Shown: positions 51,008-59,423, counted from the stretch's first letter. The stretch is DNA of 64,000 nt from Streptomyces uncialis (GCF_001905345.1 NZ_LFBV01000001.1:1685321-1749320), one strand, 5' to 3'. Program-made: numbers and translations. Notes: generated from the letters alone by a model not told the origin.

Positions 51008-51020
51008 AGTTGTCCACAGG
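51008..51020. promoter_or_regulatory. DnaA-box-like 13-mer, inverted (copy 3)
   Basis: AGTTGTCCACAGG is the exact reverse complement of the 13-mer at 19870 and 43937. It lies in the divergent gap between the ThiF-like and YgjP-type genes. Confidence 0.55.
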
Positions 51021-51112
51021 CCCCGGCTTTCTTCATACCGGTGCGCCTCCGGGCGGGCGGATCGATGCGGGGACGCGGGGCGGGGTCGGGACTTCTCCCC
51101 GGCCCAGCGGGT

Positions 51113-51118
51113 ACCGTC
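51113..51118 (+). promoter_or_regulatory. -10 hexamer of a leaderless gene
   Basis: TACCGT ends five bases before the GTG at 51124, without a ribosome site between. Confidence 0.5.
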
Positions 51119-51123
51119 AAAGC

Positions 51124-51714
51124 GTGTCCGCCGACCCACGCGCCGCGAGCCCGCCGCGCAGCACGACGAGTCCGCCGCCCGGCGGCTCACGGGCGAGCGC
51201 GGTCGAGGTGCGCAGGAGCGCGCGGCGGCGCCGGACGGTCTCCGCGTACCGGGAGGGCGACCGGACGGTCGTGCTGATCCCCGCGCGGATGTCCGAGGCG
51301 GAGGAGCAGCGCTGGGTCGGGGTGATGCTCGACAAGCTCGCCGCCCAGGAGAGCAAGCGGCTGCTGGGCGACACGGAGCTGGCCGAGCGGGCGCGGCGTC
51401 TGTCGGCGCAGTACTTCGACGGGCGTGCGCTGCCGCTGACCGTGCGCTGGGTCACCAACCAGAACACCCGCTGGGGGTCGTGCACCCCCTCGGAGGGGAG
51501 CATCCGCCTCTCGCACCGGCTCCAGGGGATGCCCGAGTACGTCGTCGACTACGTCCTGCTGCACGAGCTCGCCCATCTGCTGGTGCCGGGGCACGGGCCG
51601 GACTTCTGGCGGCTGCTGGAGGCGTACCCGAGGACGGAGCGGGCCCGCGGCTATCTCGAAGGGGTCGTGGCCGCCGAACGGCTGCCGTTCCGCCCACCGG
51701 CCACGGACACCTGA
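51124..51714 (+). CDS. YgjP/SprT-type metallopeptidase-like protein (DUF45)
   Basis: The 196-residue protein has VEVRRSARRRRTVSAYREGD near the start (about 27), then TNQNTRWGSCTPSEGSIRLSHRL (in two parts: TRWGSC and SIRLSHRL, about 118-135), and YVLLHELAHLLVPGHGPDFW (HExxH zinc motif, about 145), typical of the YgjP/DUF45 family. A third ligand is the His in PGHGP. The domain is short, cytoplasmic and may act on DNA-protein complexes or proteins, as in Wss1/SprT relatives; function is not established. The GTG start fits a -10 hexamer five bases upstream. Confidence 0.88.
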   Translation: MSADPRAASPPRSTTSPPPGGSRASAVEVRRSARRRRTVSAYREGDRTVVLIPARMSEAEEQRWVGVMLDKLAAQESKRLLGDTELAERARRLSAQYFDGRALPLTVRWVTNQNTRWGSCTPSEGSIRLSHRLQGMPEYVVDYVLLHELAHLLVPGHGPDFWRLLEAYPRTERARGYLEGVVAAERLPFRPPATDT

Positions 51715-51935
51715 CGCTGCCGTTCCGCCCCCCTGCCTCGCCGCCCGCGGCGGGCAGCCGTAGGGGCCGGGAGGCCGTACGGACCGTGCCGTCGGCGTGG
51801 CCACAGGTCGCATGGGTCACACAGGTCGCACAGGAAGACTTGTGTACCGGGTCTGTACCGGCATCGTCGGATGTCGGTGCTTGCGGTTAGCCTGTCGCGA
51901 CGTGCTCGTGTCGGGATGGGGGACGGTCGTTACGC

Positions 51936-53636
51936 ATGGCGAGGGAATTTCAGCGGGGCCACAAGGCCAGGATCAGTGATCTCACCGCGGGGACGGATCT
52001 GTACATAGGTGTACAGATCGCCGGGCCCGGGTTGAGTTTCGACATCAGTTGCTTCGGGCTGGACGCGGACGACCAGTTGTCGGACGACCAGTACTTCATC
52101 TTCTTCAACCAGCCGAAGAGTCCGGAGGAGGCCATTCAGCTCCTCGGGGCCCAGGCCGGGGACACCGAGTCCTTCCGGGTCACGCTGGAGAAGATCCCGT
52201 CGGCCGTCCAGCGGCTGACGTTCACCGCCACCATCGACGGCGACGGGCAGATGTCCCAGGTCGCGCCCGGGTACCTCCGGATCGTCGCGGGTGGCGAGGA
52301 GGTCGCCCGGTACGCGTTCGACGGCTCGGAGTTCACGACCGAGCGCGCCGTGATGCTCGGCGATCTGTACCTCAAGGATGTCTGGCGGTTCGCCGCCGTC
52401 GGCCAGGGGTTCGACGGCGGGCTGGAGGCGCTGCTGAGGAACTTCGGCGGTGAGGTCGCCGCGGAGGAGGAGCCCGCGGCCCCGGAGCCCGTGCCCGGTT
52501 TCGCGCCCCCCGCGCAGACCGCGCCCGGCTTCGCACCGCCCGCCCAGGCCACCGCGCCGCCGGCCTTCGCCGCGCCCCCCGCGCCCGCGCAGGCACCCCC
52601 GTCCGCGCCCCCGCCGCCCGGCTACGGCCAGCCGTCCGGCGCACCGACGCCGCCGCCCGGCTACGGCCAGCCGTCCGGCGCACCGACGCCGCCGCCCGGC
52701 TACGGCCAGCCCACCCCGCCGCCCGGCTACGGCCAGGCCCCACCCACTCCACCGCCGGGATACGGTCGGCAGCCCGGTACACCCACCCCGCCGCAGGGCT
52801 ACGCGCAGCCCGGCTACGGCCAGCAGGCACCGGTTCCCGGGGTGCCGGGTCAGCAGGGCGGTGCCGCGCCCTTCGGACAGCCGCAGGCACCCGCGCAGCC
52901 GCAGGTCCCCGCGCAGCCGCAGCACACCGGCCCGGCGCCGTTCCCCGGCCAGGGCACCCCGCAGGCTCCCGTCGTCGCCGGGCTCGCCGCCGGACTCCAG
53001 CGGTTCAACGAGCTGGCGACCGGTCAGCGATGGACCCTCCAGAGCGAGAAGCTCGCGCGCGTGGACCTCGGCACCGGGGGCGGCCCCGTGCTCGCGCGGC
53101 AGGGCAGCATGGTCCTCTACCAGGGCAAGGTCGACTTCAGCCACAAGAGCGCCGGGTTCGCCGGACGCGTCGTCGGCGGGGGGACCGGCCAGGAGATGCA
53201 GCTCATGCGCTGCACCGGCAAGGGGCAGGTCTTCCTCGCCGAGGAGGCCTCCCATCTGCACACCATCGAGCTCCAGGGCGACGGCGTCTGCGTCTCCGCG
53301 GAGAACGTCATGGCCTTCGACGAGTCCCTCCAGTACGAGGTGCGCCGTATCGAGGGACACGGCATCCCCGGCGGCGCGCTGTTCACCATGCAGTTCCAGG
53401 GCACCGGGACCCTCGTCGTCAAGACGCACGGCGTACCGGTCGTCATGCCGGTCACCCAGAGCACCTTCGCCGACTGCAACGCGCTCGTCGCCTGGTCGTC
53501 GGGGGCTCAGGTGATCGTCACCAGCCAGGTCCGGCTGCGGTCGAACCGCTCGGCGGGCTCCACCGGTGAGGGCGTGAACCTCCAGTTCCGGGGAGCCCCC
53601 GGCAACTTCATCGTCGTCCAGCCCTACGAGGTCTGA
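51936..53636 (+). CDS. TerD-AIM24 fusion protein
   Basis: The 566-residue protein joins a TerD domain (about 1-190) to an AIM24 domain (about 345-566) by a Pro/Gly/Gln/Tyr linker. TerD motifs are TDLYIGVQIAGPGLSFDISCFGLDAD, DDQYFIFFNQPKSPEEAIQ (Asp-rich, calcium-binding) and YLRIVAGGEEVARY. The linker holds repeats of PPGYGQPSGAPTP (39-bp units at 52611-52730) and related GYGQ blocks. The AIM24 part has ARQGSMVLYQGKVDF, QLMRCTGKGQVFLA and VVQPYEV. TerD proteins are calcium-linked stress factors of the tellurite-resistance class. This is the first gene of a three-gene AIM24 operon. ATG 51936 follows a GGACGG site loosely; promoter not clear. Confidence 0.88.
   Translation: MAREFQRGHKARISDLTAGTDLYIGVQIAGPGLSFDISCFGLDADDQLSDDQYFIFFNQPKSPEEAIQLLGAQAGDTESFRVTLEKIPSAVQRLTFTATIDGDGQMSQVAPGYLRIVAGGEEVARYAFDGSEFTTERAVMLGDLYLKDVWRFAAVGQGFDGGLEALLRNFGGEVAAEEEPAAPEPVPGFAPPAQTAPGFAPPAQATAPPAFAAPPAPAQAPPSAPPPPGYGQPSGAPTPPPGYGQPSGAPTPPPGYGQPTPPPGYGQAPPTPPPGYGRQPGTPTPPQGYAQPGYGQQAPVPGVPGQQGGAAPFGQPQAPAQPQVPAQPQHTGPAPFPGQGTPQAPVVAGLAAGLQRFNELATGQRWTLQSEKLARVDLGTGGGPVLARQGSMVLYQGKVDFSHKSAGFAGRVVGGGTGQEMQLMRCTGKGQVFLAEEASHLHTIELQGDGVCVSAENVMAFDESLQYEVRRIEGHGIPGGALFTMQFQGTGTLVVKTHGVPVVMPVTQSTFADCNALVAWSSGAQVIVTSQVRLRSNRSAGSTGEGVNLQFRGAPGNFIVVQPYEV
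52609..52815 (+). repeat. In-frame 39-bp and shorter repeats in the linker
   Basis: CCGCCGCCCGGCTACGGCCA begins units at about 52611, 52650 and 52689; the first two match over 39 bp, encoding PPPGYGQPSGAPT. Further PPGYGQ/PQGYAQ blocks follow to about 52815. They are in frame and give a flexible linker of variable length. Confidence 0.75.
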
Positions 53637-53647
53637 GGGAGCCCGTC

Positions 53648-54334
53648 ATGATGAACCAGCCATTCCCGGGCCAGGTCCCGGCCGCCCCCGTGGGCGTCCG
53701 TATGGAGAACCACGGCAAGCACATGGTGAAGGTCGCTCTCCGGAGCGGACAGGACCTCTACGCGCGCGCGGGTTCCATGATCGCGTACGACGGATACGTC
53801 CAGTACGACGGCAGCCCGCCCGCGCTGCGCCAGCAGGCGCGTGAGTGGACGACCGGTGAGGGCGCCCCGCTGATGCGGTGCTTCGGTGACGGTCTGCTGT
53901 ACCTCGCCGACTACGGCGCCGATGTCGTCGTCCTCGACCTCGGCGGCGAGGCGATCTCCGTGAACGGCTCCAACCTCCTCGCGTTCGACGCCCATCTCCA
54001 GTGGGGCGTCGAGAAGGTCAAGGGCCTCACCCGGCTCGCCGGTCAGGGCCTGTGGAACGTCCAGGTCGGCGGTCAGGGCTGGGTCGCCCTGACCTCCCGC
54101 GGCACCCCGATCGTCGTGGAGTGCGGCAAGGGCGAGGACGAGACGTATGTCGACCCGGACGCCCTGCTCGCCTGGTCCCCGAACCTCAAGGTCAAGGGGA
54201 AGCGCACCCTCAAGGCGGGCGCGCTCGTCGGCCGGGGCAGCGGCGAGGCGTTCCAGATGGCGTTCTCCGGGCAGGGCATCGTCGTCGTGCAGCCCAGCGA
54301 GGACAGTACCGACCGGCTCCGGGTCCGGGGCTGA
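53648..54334 (+). CDS. AIM24-family protein, second copy
   Basis: The 228-residue protein has the AIM24 pattern: VKVALRSGQDLYARAGSMIAYDGYVQYDG, then LMRCFGDGLLYLADYGADVVV, LLAFDAHLQW, WVALTSRGTPIVV, DALLAWSPNLKV and GQGIVVVQPSE. It starts after an 11-bp gap from the TerD-AIM24 gene, with GAGGGAGCC as ribosome site; ATG 53651 is an alternative. AIM24 is a beta-sandwich family named from a mitochondrial inner-membrane protein; bacterial roles are unknown. It is soluble with no signal peptide. It is clearly a paralogue of the first and third genes in this operon. Confidence 0.85.
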   Translation: MMNQPFPGQVPAAPVGVRMENHGKHMVKVALRSGQDLYARAGSMIAYDGYVQYDGSPPALRQQAREWTTGEGAPLMRCFGDGLLYLADYGADVVVLDLGGEAISVNGSNLLAFDAHLQWGVEKVKGLTRLAGQGLWNVQVGGQGWVALTSRGTPIVVECGKGEDETYVDPDALLAWSPNLKVKGKRTLKAGALVGRGSGEAFQMAFSGQGIVVVQPSEDSTDRLRVRG

Positions 54335-54351
54335 GGGGGAGCGAACACACC

Positions 54352-55110
54352 ATGCAGAGCCCGCTTTTCGCCCATGCCGACAACCAGGTCCAGGAGCGCT
54401 ACTCCCTCCAGAACCCGCAGCTGCTGCGGGTGGCCCTCCAGGGCCGTGAGGACGTGCTCGCCCGCAAGGGCTCGATGGTCGCCTACCAGGGCATGATCGA
54501 GTTCGACGCCGAGTACCAGAGCTCCAACGAACGCCGTAACCGCCGCAGCACCGGCGAGGGACTCGACCTGATGCGCTGCCACGGTCAGGGCACGCTCTAT
54601 CTGGCGAACCTCGCGCAGTACATCCATCTCGTCGACGTCGAGCAGGACGGGCTCACGGTCGACAGCGGCTATGTGCTCGCCCTCGACTCCTCGCTCAACG
54701 TGCAGGTCGTCGCCGTCGACAGCCAGTACGGCATCTCCGGCACCGGCAAGTACCAGCTCACCATCACCGGCCGCGGCAAGGTCGCGCTGATGACCTCCGG
54801 TGAGCCGCTGATGCTGCGGGTGGGCCAGGCCAGCACCTCGGTGAACGTCGACTCCGACGCGATCGTGGCGTGGTCCGCCGGGCTCCGGGTGCAGATGCAG
54901 GCCCAGACCCAGTCGTCGTCCGCGCTGCGCCGCCGGGGCAACACCGGGGAGGGCTGGGAGCTCGGCTTCCAGGGCGAGGGCTATGTCCTCGTCCAGCCCA
55001 GCGAACTGCTGCCCCCGCAGAACGCGCGGACCGGCGGGGGAGTGGCCGCCCAGTACGGCATGGGCGGACGCGGGGCGCACGGCCAGAACCGCGACAACGC
55101 CTGGAACTGA
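54352..55110 (+). CDS. AIM24-family protein, third copy
   Basis: The 252-residue protein starts MQSPLFAHADNQVQERYSLQ and follows the AIM24 pattern: VLARKGSMVAYQGMIEFDAEYQ, LMRCHGQGTLYLANLAQYIHL, YVLALDSSLNVQV, KVALMTSGEPLML, DAIVAWSAGLRV, and GEGYVLVQPSELLPP. The C-terminal tail is Gly/Asn-rich (GGRGAHGQNRDNAWN). It begins 17 bp after the second gene with GGGGGAGC as ribosome site. All three genes should be co-transcribed. Its last codons start a 15-bp tandem array. Function unknown. Confidence 0.85.
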   Translation: MQSPLFAHADNQVQERYSLQNPQLLRVALQGREDVLARKGSMVAYQGMIEFDAEYQSSNERRNRRSTGEGLDLMRCHGQGTLYLANLAQYIHLVDVEQDGLTVDSGYVLALDSSLNVQVVAVDSQYGISGTGKYQLTITGRGKVALMTSGEPLMLRVGQASTSVNVDSDAIVAWSAGLRVQMQAQTQSSSALRRRGNTGEGWELGFQGEGYVLVQPSELLPPQNARTGGGVAAQYGMGGRGAHGQNRDNAWN

Positions 55111-55174
55111 CACGCCTGGAACTGACACGCCGGGAACCGACACGCCGGGAACCGACACGCCTGGGACCGGCGGC
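55100..55174. repeat. 15-bp tandem array at the end of the AIM24 operon
   Basis: Five units lie at 55100-55114, 55115-55129, 55130-55144, 55145-55159 and 55160-55174, of type CCTGGAACTGACACG or CCGGGAACCGACACG. The stop codon of the third AIM24 gene is in the first unit, and the second unit repeats the codons and stop (CTGGAACTGA) exactly. Less regular units follow to about 55220. Confidence 0.88.
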
Positions 55175-55349
55175 GCCGGGCGCTCCCGACGCCTGGAACC
55201 GACAGCGCCGGGAGCCGGTCCCGGCCTGGAGCCGACCACCGCGGCAACGGTCATCGTCCCGTCACACACACCGCTCGGGGCGGTCACGCACGACTGTGAG
55301 CATCCTGCCGTCCCCGGGAAACGCCGGGGCCGGAAGAGAGGCCCACACA

Positions 55350-56606
55350 GTGTCAGCGCTCGTCATGACGCCCGGTCGGGACACCCCTTTCCCCGGCATC
55401 CTGGACCCCGGTCACGGCCGGGCGGGCGGTGGTTCCCGGCCGGACATCCGGCTGGAGCCGATCGGCCCTGAGACGTACCGTGCCTTTCTCGCCTCCCGCA
55501 CGGGCTCCGCGCTGGGCGCCGGTTTCCTCCAGTGCCCCTCCTGGGCGCACGTCAAGGACGCCTGGCGCCCACTGCTGCTCGGCTGGGGTCCGAACCCCTC
55601 CGCCGGACAGCTGCACGGGGTCGCGCTGGCGCTGCTGCGGCAGTTCCCCGGGACCCGCAAGTACTTCGCGTATCTGCCGGAAGGGCCCGTTGCCGACTGG
55701 TCCGACCCCGGTGTCGACGCCTGGCTGGACCCCCTCCTCGGCTCGCTCCGGCAGGCGGGCGCCTTCGCGGTGCGGATCGGCCCCTCCCCCGCGTACCGCC
55801 GCTGGAGCGCGGCCACGCTCAAGGCCCGCACCGGACCCGGCGCACGCGTCACCGATGTCCTCGACTGCGAGGTCGACCCGCTGGGCACGGCCGTCGCCGA
55901 ACGGCTCCGGGCCCGGGGCTGGCACCGCTGCGGCGACCACAAGGCGGGCGGTGGCGGCGCCGTGGGCGGTGACGGCGACGCCCAGCCGCGCCATGTCTTC
56001 CGCGTCCCGCTCGCCGGACGCACCCCCGGCGAACTGTGGGCGGGCCTCAACCAGGAGTGGCGGCGCAACGTCCGCCGCGCCCAGAAGTCCGGGGTCGAGG
56101 TCGTCGTCGGCAGCGCCGCGGATCTCCCCGAGTTCTACCGGCTGCTCTGTCTGACCGAGCGCCGCGACGGCTTCCGTCTCGGCCGGGACCTCGGCTACTA
56201 CGAGCGGCAGTACGCGGCCCTCAACGCCGAGGAATCCGGCCGGATGAGGCTGTACCTGGCCCGGCACCAGGGCGAGATCCTGGCCGCGCACACCATGGTC
56301 ACCGTCGGCCGCAGGGTCTGGTACCAGACCGGCGCCTCCGCCGACCACCGGCGCGAGGTCCGCCCCTCGAACGCGCTCCAGTGGGCGATGCTCCTCGACG
56401 CCCACGCCCTCGGCGCGGAGGTGTACGACATGCGCGGCGTGCCCGCGACCCTCGACCCGGCGGACCGCTCGTACGGACTGCTGCGCTGGAAGCTCGGCAC
56501 GGGCGGCGAGGCCGTCGAGACGCTGGGAGAGTGGGAACGGCCGCTGCCCGGCACCACCAACCACACCCTGTACCGCGCCTTCCAGACGTATCTGGCCCGC
56601 CGGTGA
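55350..56606 (+). CDS. FemX/FemAB-type peptidyltransferase
   Basis: The 418-residue protein shows the two GNAT-like subdomains of Fem ligases. The first has ALGAGFLQCPSWAHVKDAWRP and FAYLPEGPVADW (about 95), the second ends in GLNQEWRRNVRRAQKSGVEV, REVRPSNALQWAMLLDAHALGAEVYDMRG and a C-terminal KLGTGGEAVETLGEWERPL. Fem proteins add amino acids from charged tRNA to lipid II (in Streptomyces, the first Gly of the interpeptide bridge). A FemX-type function is likely because MurJ follows with a GTGA overlap. The GTG at 55350 has GAGAGG upstream; the frame before is non-coding. Confidence 0.87.
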   Translation: MSALVMTPGRDTPFPGILDPGHGRAGGGSRPDIRLEPIGPETYRAFLASRTGSALGAGFLQCPSWAHVKDAWRPLLLGWGPNPSAGQLHGVALALLRQFPGTRKYFAYLPEGPVADWSDPGVDAWLDPLLGSLRQAGAFAVRIGPSPAYRRWSAATLKARTGPGARVTDVLDCEVDPLGTAVAERLRARGWHRCGDHKAGGGGAVGGDGDAQPRHVFRVPLAGRTPGELWAGLNQEWRRNVRRAQKSGVEVVVGSAADLPEFYRLLCLTERRDGFRLGRDLGYYERQYAALNAEESGRMRLYLARHQGEILAAHTMVTVGRRVWYQTGASADHRREVRPSNALQWAMLLDAHALGAEVYDMRGVPATLDPADRSYGLLRWKLGTGGEAVETLGEWERPLPGTTNHTLYRAFQTYLARR

Positions 56607-58732
56607 CCGACCTGACCACCGTCGGCGACGGCCGTCCGGCGGGAGCCCCGCCCGGTGCCGCGCCCGCCAATGGACAGGGCCGCGCGGCACGCCGTGCTCC
56701 TGGCCCGGACGGCGGACGCCGCGCCGACCGGGGGAGCGGCCGCCGGGAGGATCGGCGGCCGCTCCCCGAACCCGGGCCCGCCACCGACGGCCCCACCAGC
56801 GGCCCCACCGAAGACCCCTACGTCACCCACGGCACCCACCACCACGAAGGCACCCACGGCACCACCCACGGCACCACCCACGGCACCCACGGCGACCCCG
56901 ACCGCTCCGAAGGCTCCGGCGACCGCCCGGACGGCCGCCCGGACGGCCGTCCGGTCACCGGTCCCGTCCCCAGCCCCGTACCCCGTCCCGTCACCCGCGC
57001 GGGCGCCCGCCGGGACCGCCGGGCCACGCCCTCCGTCGCCCGCAGCGGGGCGATCATGGCCGCCGGGTCCGTGGTCTCCCGGGCCACCGGCTTCGTCCGT
57101 TCCGCCGTCGTCGCGGCGGCGCTCGGCGTCGGACTCGCCGCCGACGGGTACGCCGTCGCCAACGCCGTCCCCGTGATCGTCTACACGCTGCTGATCGGCG
57201 GCGCCCTCAACGCCGTCTTCGTCCCCGAACTCGTCCGCGCCGCCAAGGAGCACGCCGACGGCGGGGCCGCCTGGACGGACCGGCTGCTCACCGTCTGCGT
57301 CACCGCTCTCCTCGTACTCACCGCCGGTGCCGTGTGGGCGGCGCCGGTGATCGTCGAGGCGTACACCGGCTACACCGGGGAACAGGCCGGTCTCACCGTC
57401 GCCTTCGCCCGCCACTGCCTGCCGCAGATCCTGTTCCTCGGGGTGTTCACCCTGCTCGGGCAGGTCCTCAACGCGCGCGGCCGGTTCGGCGCCATGATGT
57501 GGACGCCCGTCCTCAACAACCTCGTCGTCATCGCCGTGTTCGGGCTCTACCTCGTCACCGGCGACGGCGGCACCCTCACCGGCGCGGAGACCGCGCTCCT
57601 CGGCTGGGGCACCACCGCGGGCATCGCCCTCCAGGCCCTGGCCCTGGTGCCCGCCCTGCGCGGCGCCCGGTTCCGCTGGCGGCCCCGCTTCGACTGGCGC
57701 GGCGGCGGGCTGATGAGGCCACTGCGCTCGGCGGGCTGGCTGGTGCTGCTCGTCCTCACCAACCAGGCCGCCTACTGGGTGGTCACCCGGCTCGCCACCG
57801 CAGCCGGGGAACGCGCCGCCGCGCTCGGCACCGACGGCGGCGTCGGCTTCAGCGCCTACAACAACGCCTATCTGCTCTGGGCCGTCCCGCACGGCATCGT
57901 CACGGTGTCCCTGGTCACGGCCCTGATGCCGAGGATGAGCCGGGCCGCCGCCGACGGCGACCCCGACGCCGTACGCCGCGATGTGTCCTCCGCGCTGCGC
58001 AATTCCGCCGCCGCGATCGTCCCCGCCGCGTGCGCCCTGTTCGCGCTCGCGCACCCGCTGATGACGGTCGTCTTCCAGTACGGCAGGACCGACGCCGACG
58101 ACACCGCCGAGATGGCGGCCACCCTGATGGCGTTCGCCCCCGGGCTCGTCGCCTTCTCCGGACAGTACGTCCTGGCCCGCGCCTTCTACGCGCTGTCCGA
58201 CACCCGCACCCCGTTCCTCCTCAACCTGGTGATCTCGGGTCTGCACGCGGGCCTTTCGGTCACCGCGTACACCCTGCTGCCCGCCCGGGACGCCGTGACC
58301 GGGATGGCGGGCGGCTACTCCGTCGCCCTGCTCATCGGCTGGGCGCTCACCGCGTACGTCCTGCGCCGCAGGCTCGGCCCGCGCCGCCGCAGCAGACGCG
58401 CGGGCCGGTCCACCGGTACGGGCGGCCGCCACCGTACCGGCGCCGGTACGCGCACCCGGCCCGCCGCCCTGTGGCGCTCACCCGCGCTGTGGGCGCACGC
58501 CCGGCTGCTGGCCGCCGCCGTGCCCGCCGCCGCCCTCGGGCAGCTCACCGCCGACCGGCTCGCCCCGCTCGGCCCCCTGACCGCCGGACTCGCGGGCGGC
58601 GCCGTGATCGCCCTGGTCTTCGCGATACTGGCCCGGCCCCTGCGTCTCACCGAACTCGACACCCTGCTCGGCAAGGTCACCGCACGCCTCTCCCGGCGCC
58701 GCCGACCACGCCGGTCACCACCCTTGGGATAA
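56603..58732 (+). CDS. murJ: Lipid II flippase MurJ with His-rich N-terminal tail
   Basis: The 709-residue protein has a long disordered N-terminus (about 1-145). It contains a His-rich block THGTHHHEGTHGTTHGTTHG (about 73-93) and DGRPDGRP repeats. The MurJ/MviN core has about fourteen helices, starting GSVVSRATGFVRSAVVAAALG (about 155), then ADGYAVANAVPVIVYTLLIGGALNAVFVPELVR, QILFLGVFTLLGQVLNARGRFGAMMWTPVLNN and VLARAFYALSDTRTPFLLN. MurJ flips lipid II across the membrane for peptidoglycan synthesis. The GTGA overlap with the FemX-like gene shows coupled translation. The coordinates place the TAA stop over a -10 hexamer for the next gene. Confidence 0.93.
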   Translation: MTDLTTVGDGRPAGAPPGAAPANGQGRAARRAPGPDGGRRADRGSGRREDRRPLPEPGPATDGPTSGPTEDPYVTHGTHHHEGTHGTTHGTTHGTHGDPDRSEGSGDRPDGRPDGRPVTGPVPSPVPRPVTRAGARRDRRATPSVARSGAIMAAGSVVSRATGFVRSAVVAAALGVGLAADGYAVANAVPVIVYTLLIGGALNAVFVPELVRAAKEHADGGAAWTDRLLTVCVTALLVLTAGAVWAAPVIVEAYTGYTGEQAGLTVAFARHCLPQILFLGVFTLLGQVLNARGRFGAMMWTPVLNNLVVIAVFGLYLVTGDGGTLTGAETALLGWGTTAGIALQALALVPALRGARFRWRPRFDWRGGGLMRPLRSAGWLVLLVLTNQAAYWVVTRLATAAGERAAALGTDGGVGFSAYNNAYLLWAVPHGIVTVSLVTALMPRMSRAAADGDPDAVRRDVSSALRNSAAAIVPAACALFALAHPLMTVVFQYGRTDADDTAEMAATLMAFAPGLVAFSGQYVLARAFYALSDTRTPFLLNLVISGLHAGLSVTAYTLLPARDAVTGMAGGYSVALLIGWALTAYVLRRRLGPRRRSRRAGRSTGTGGRHRTGAGTRTRPAALWRSPALWAHARLLAAAVPAAALGQLTADRLAPLGPLTAGLAGGAVIALVFAILARPLRLTELDTLLGKVTARLSRRRRPRRSPPLG

Positions 58733-58733
58733 T
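58728..58733 (+). promoter_or_regulatory. -10 hexamer over the murJ stop codon
   Basis: GATAAT contains the murJ TAA and ends six bases before the ATG at 58740. It would give a leaderless message for the response regulator and its downstream genes. A good -35 is not visible. Confidence 0.5.
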
Positions 58734-58739
58734 CCGCAA

Positions 58740-59423
58740 ATGCCACGCGTGCTGCTCATAGAAGACGACCCCTCCGTCCGCGAAGGGGTCGAACTCGGGC
58801 TGCGCCGCCGCGGCCACGAGGTGCGTACGGCCGCCACCGGTGAGGCCGGGCTCGCCGCCCTCGCGGAGTTCCAGCCCGATCTGCTCCTGCTGGACCTGAT
58901 GCTGCCCGGGGTCAACGGCGTCGAGGTGTGCCGCCGGGTCAGGGAGGACAGCCAGCTCCCGATCATCATGCTGACCGCCCGGGGCGACGACTTCGACGTC
59001 GTCATCGGACTGGAGGCGGGCGCCGACGACTACATCGTCAAACCCGCCCGTACCGAGGTCATCGAAGCCCGTATCCGCGCCGTGCTGCGGCGGATGGAGG
59101 CACCCGGCGGCCAGCGGCCCGCCGTCGAACAGCACGGCGGACTCACCCTCGACCGCGCCGGACTCACCGTCACCAAGGACGGTCTGCGCCTCGACCTCGC
59201 CCCCTCCGAACTGCGGCTGCTGCTGCATCTCAGCGCCGCTCCCGAGCAGGTCTTCAGCCGTCAGCAGCTCCTCGAACACGTCTGGGAGCACAGCTACCAC
59301 GGGGACGCCCGGCTGGTCGACGCCTGTGTACGGCGGCTGCGCAACAAGATCGAGGACGTCCCCGGCACCCCCCGCTACATCCAGACCCTGCGCGGCTTCG
59401 GCTACCGCTTCGGCCCCCTGTGA
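58740..59423 (+). CDS. OmpR-family response regulator
   Basis: The 227-residue protein has a receiver domain (about 1-120) with LLIEDDPSVREG (acidic pocket), LLLLDLMLPG (phosphorylated Asp about 52), MLTARGDD (Thr) and DDYIVKPAR (Lys about 101). The C-terminal winged helix (about 130-227) reads LAPSELRLLLHLSAAPEQVFSRQQLLEHVWEHS, VDACVRRLRNKIED and IQTLRGFGYRFG. It overlaps the sensor kinase by GTGA. It starts eight bases after the murJ stop. Targets unknown; a cell-wall role is an inference from neighbours. Confidence 0.93.
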   Translation: MPRVLLIEDDPSVREGVELGLRRRGHEVRTAATGEAGLAALAEFQPDLLLLDLMLPGVNGVEVCRRVREDSQLPIIMLTARGDDFDVVIGLEAGADDYIVKPARTEVIEARIRAVLRRMEAPGGQRPAVEQHGGLTLDRAGLTVTKDGLRLDLAPSELRLLLHLSAAPEQVFSRQQLLEHVWEHSYHGDARLVDACVRRLRNKIEDVPGTPRYIQTLRGFGYRFGPL

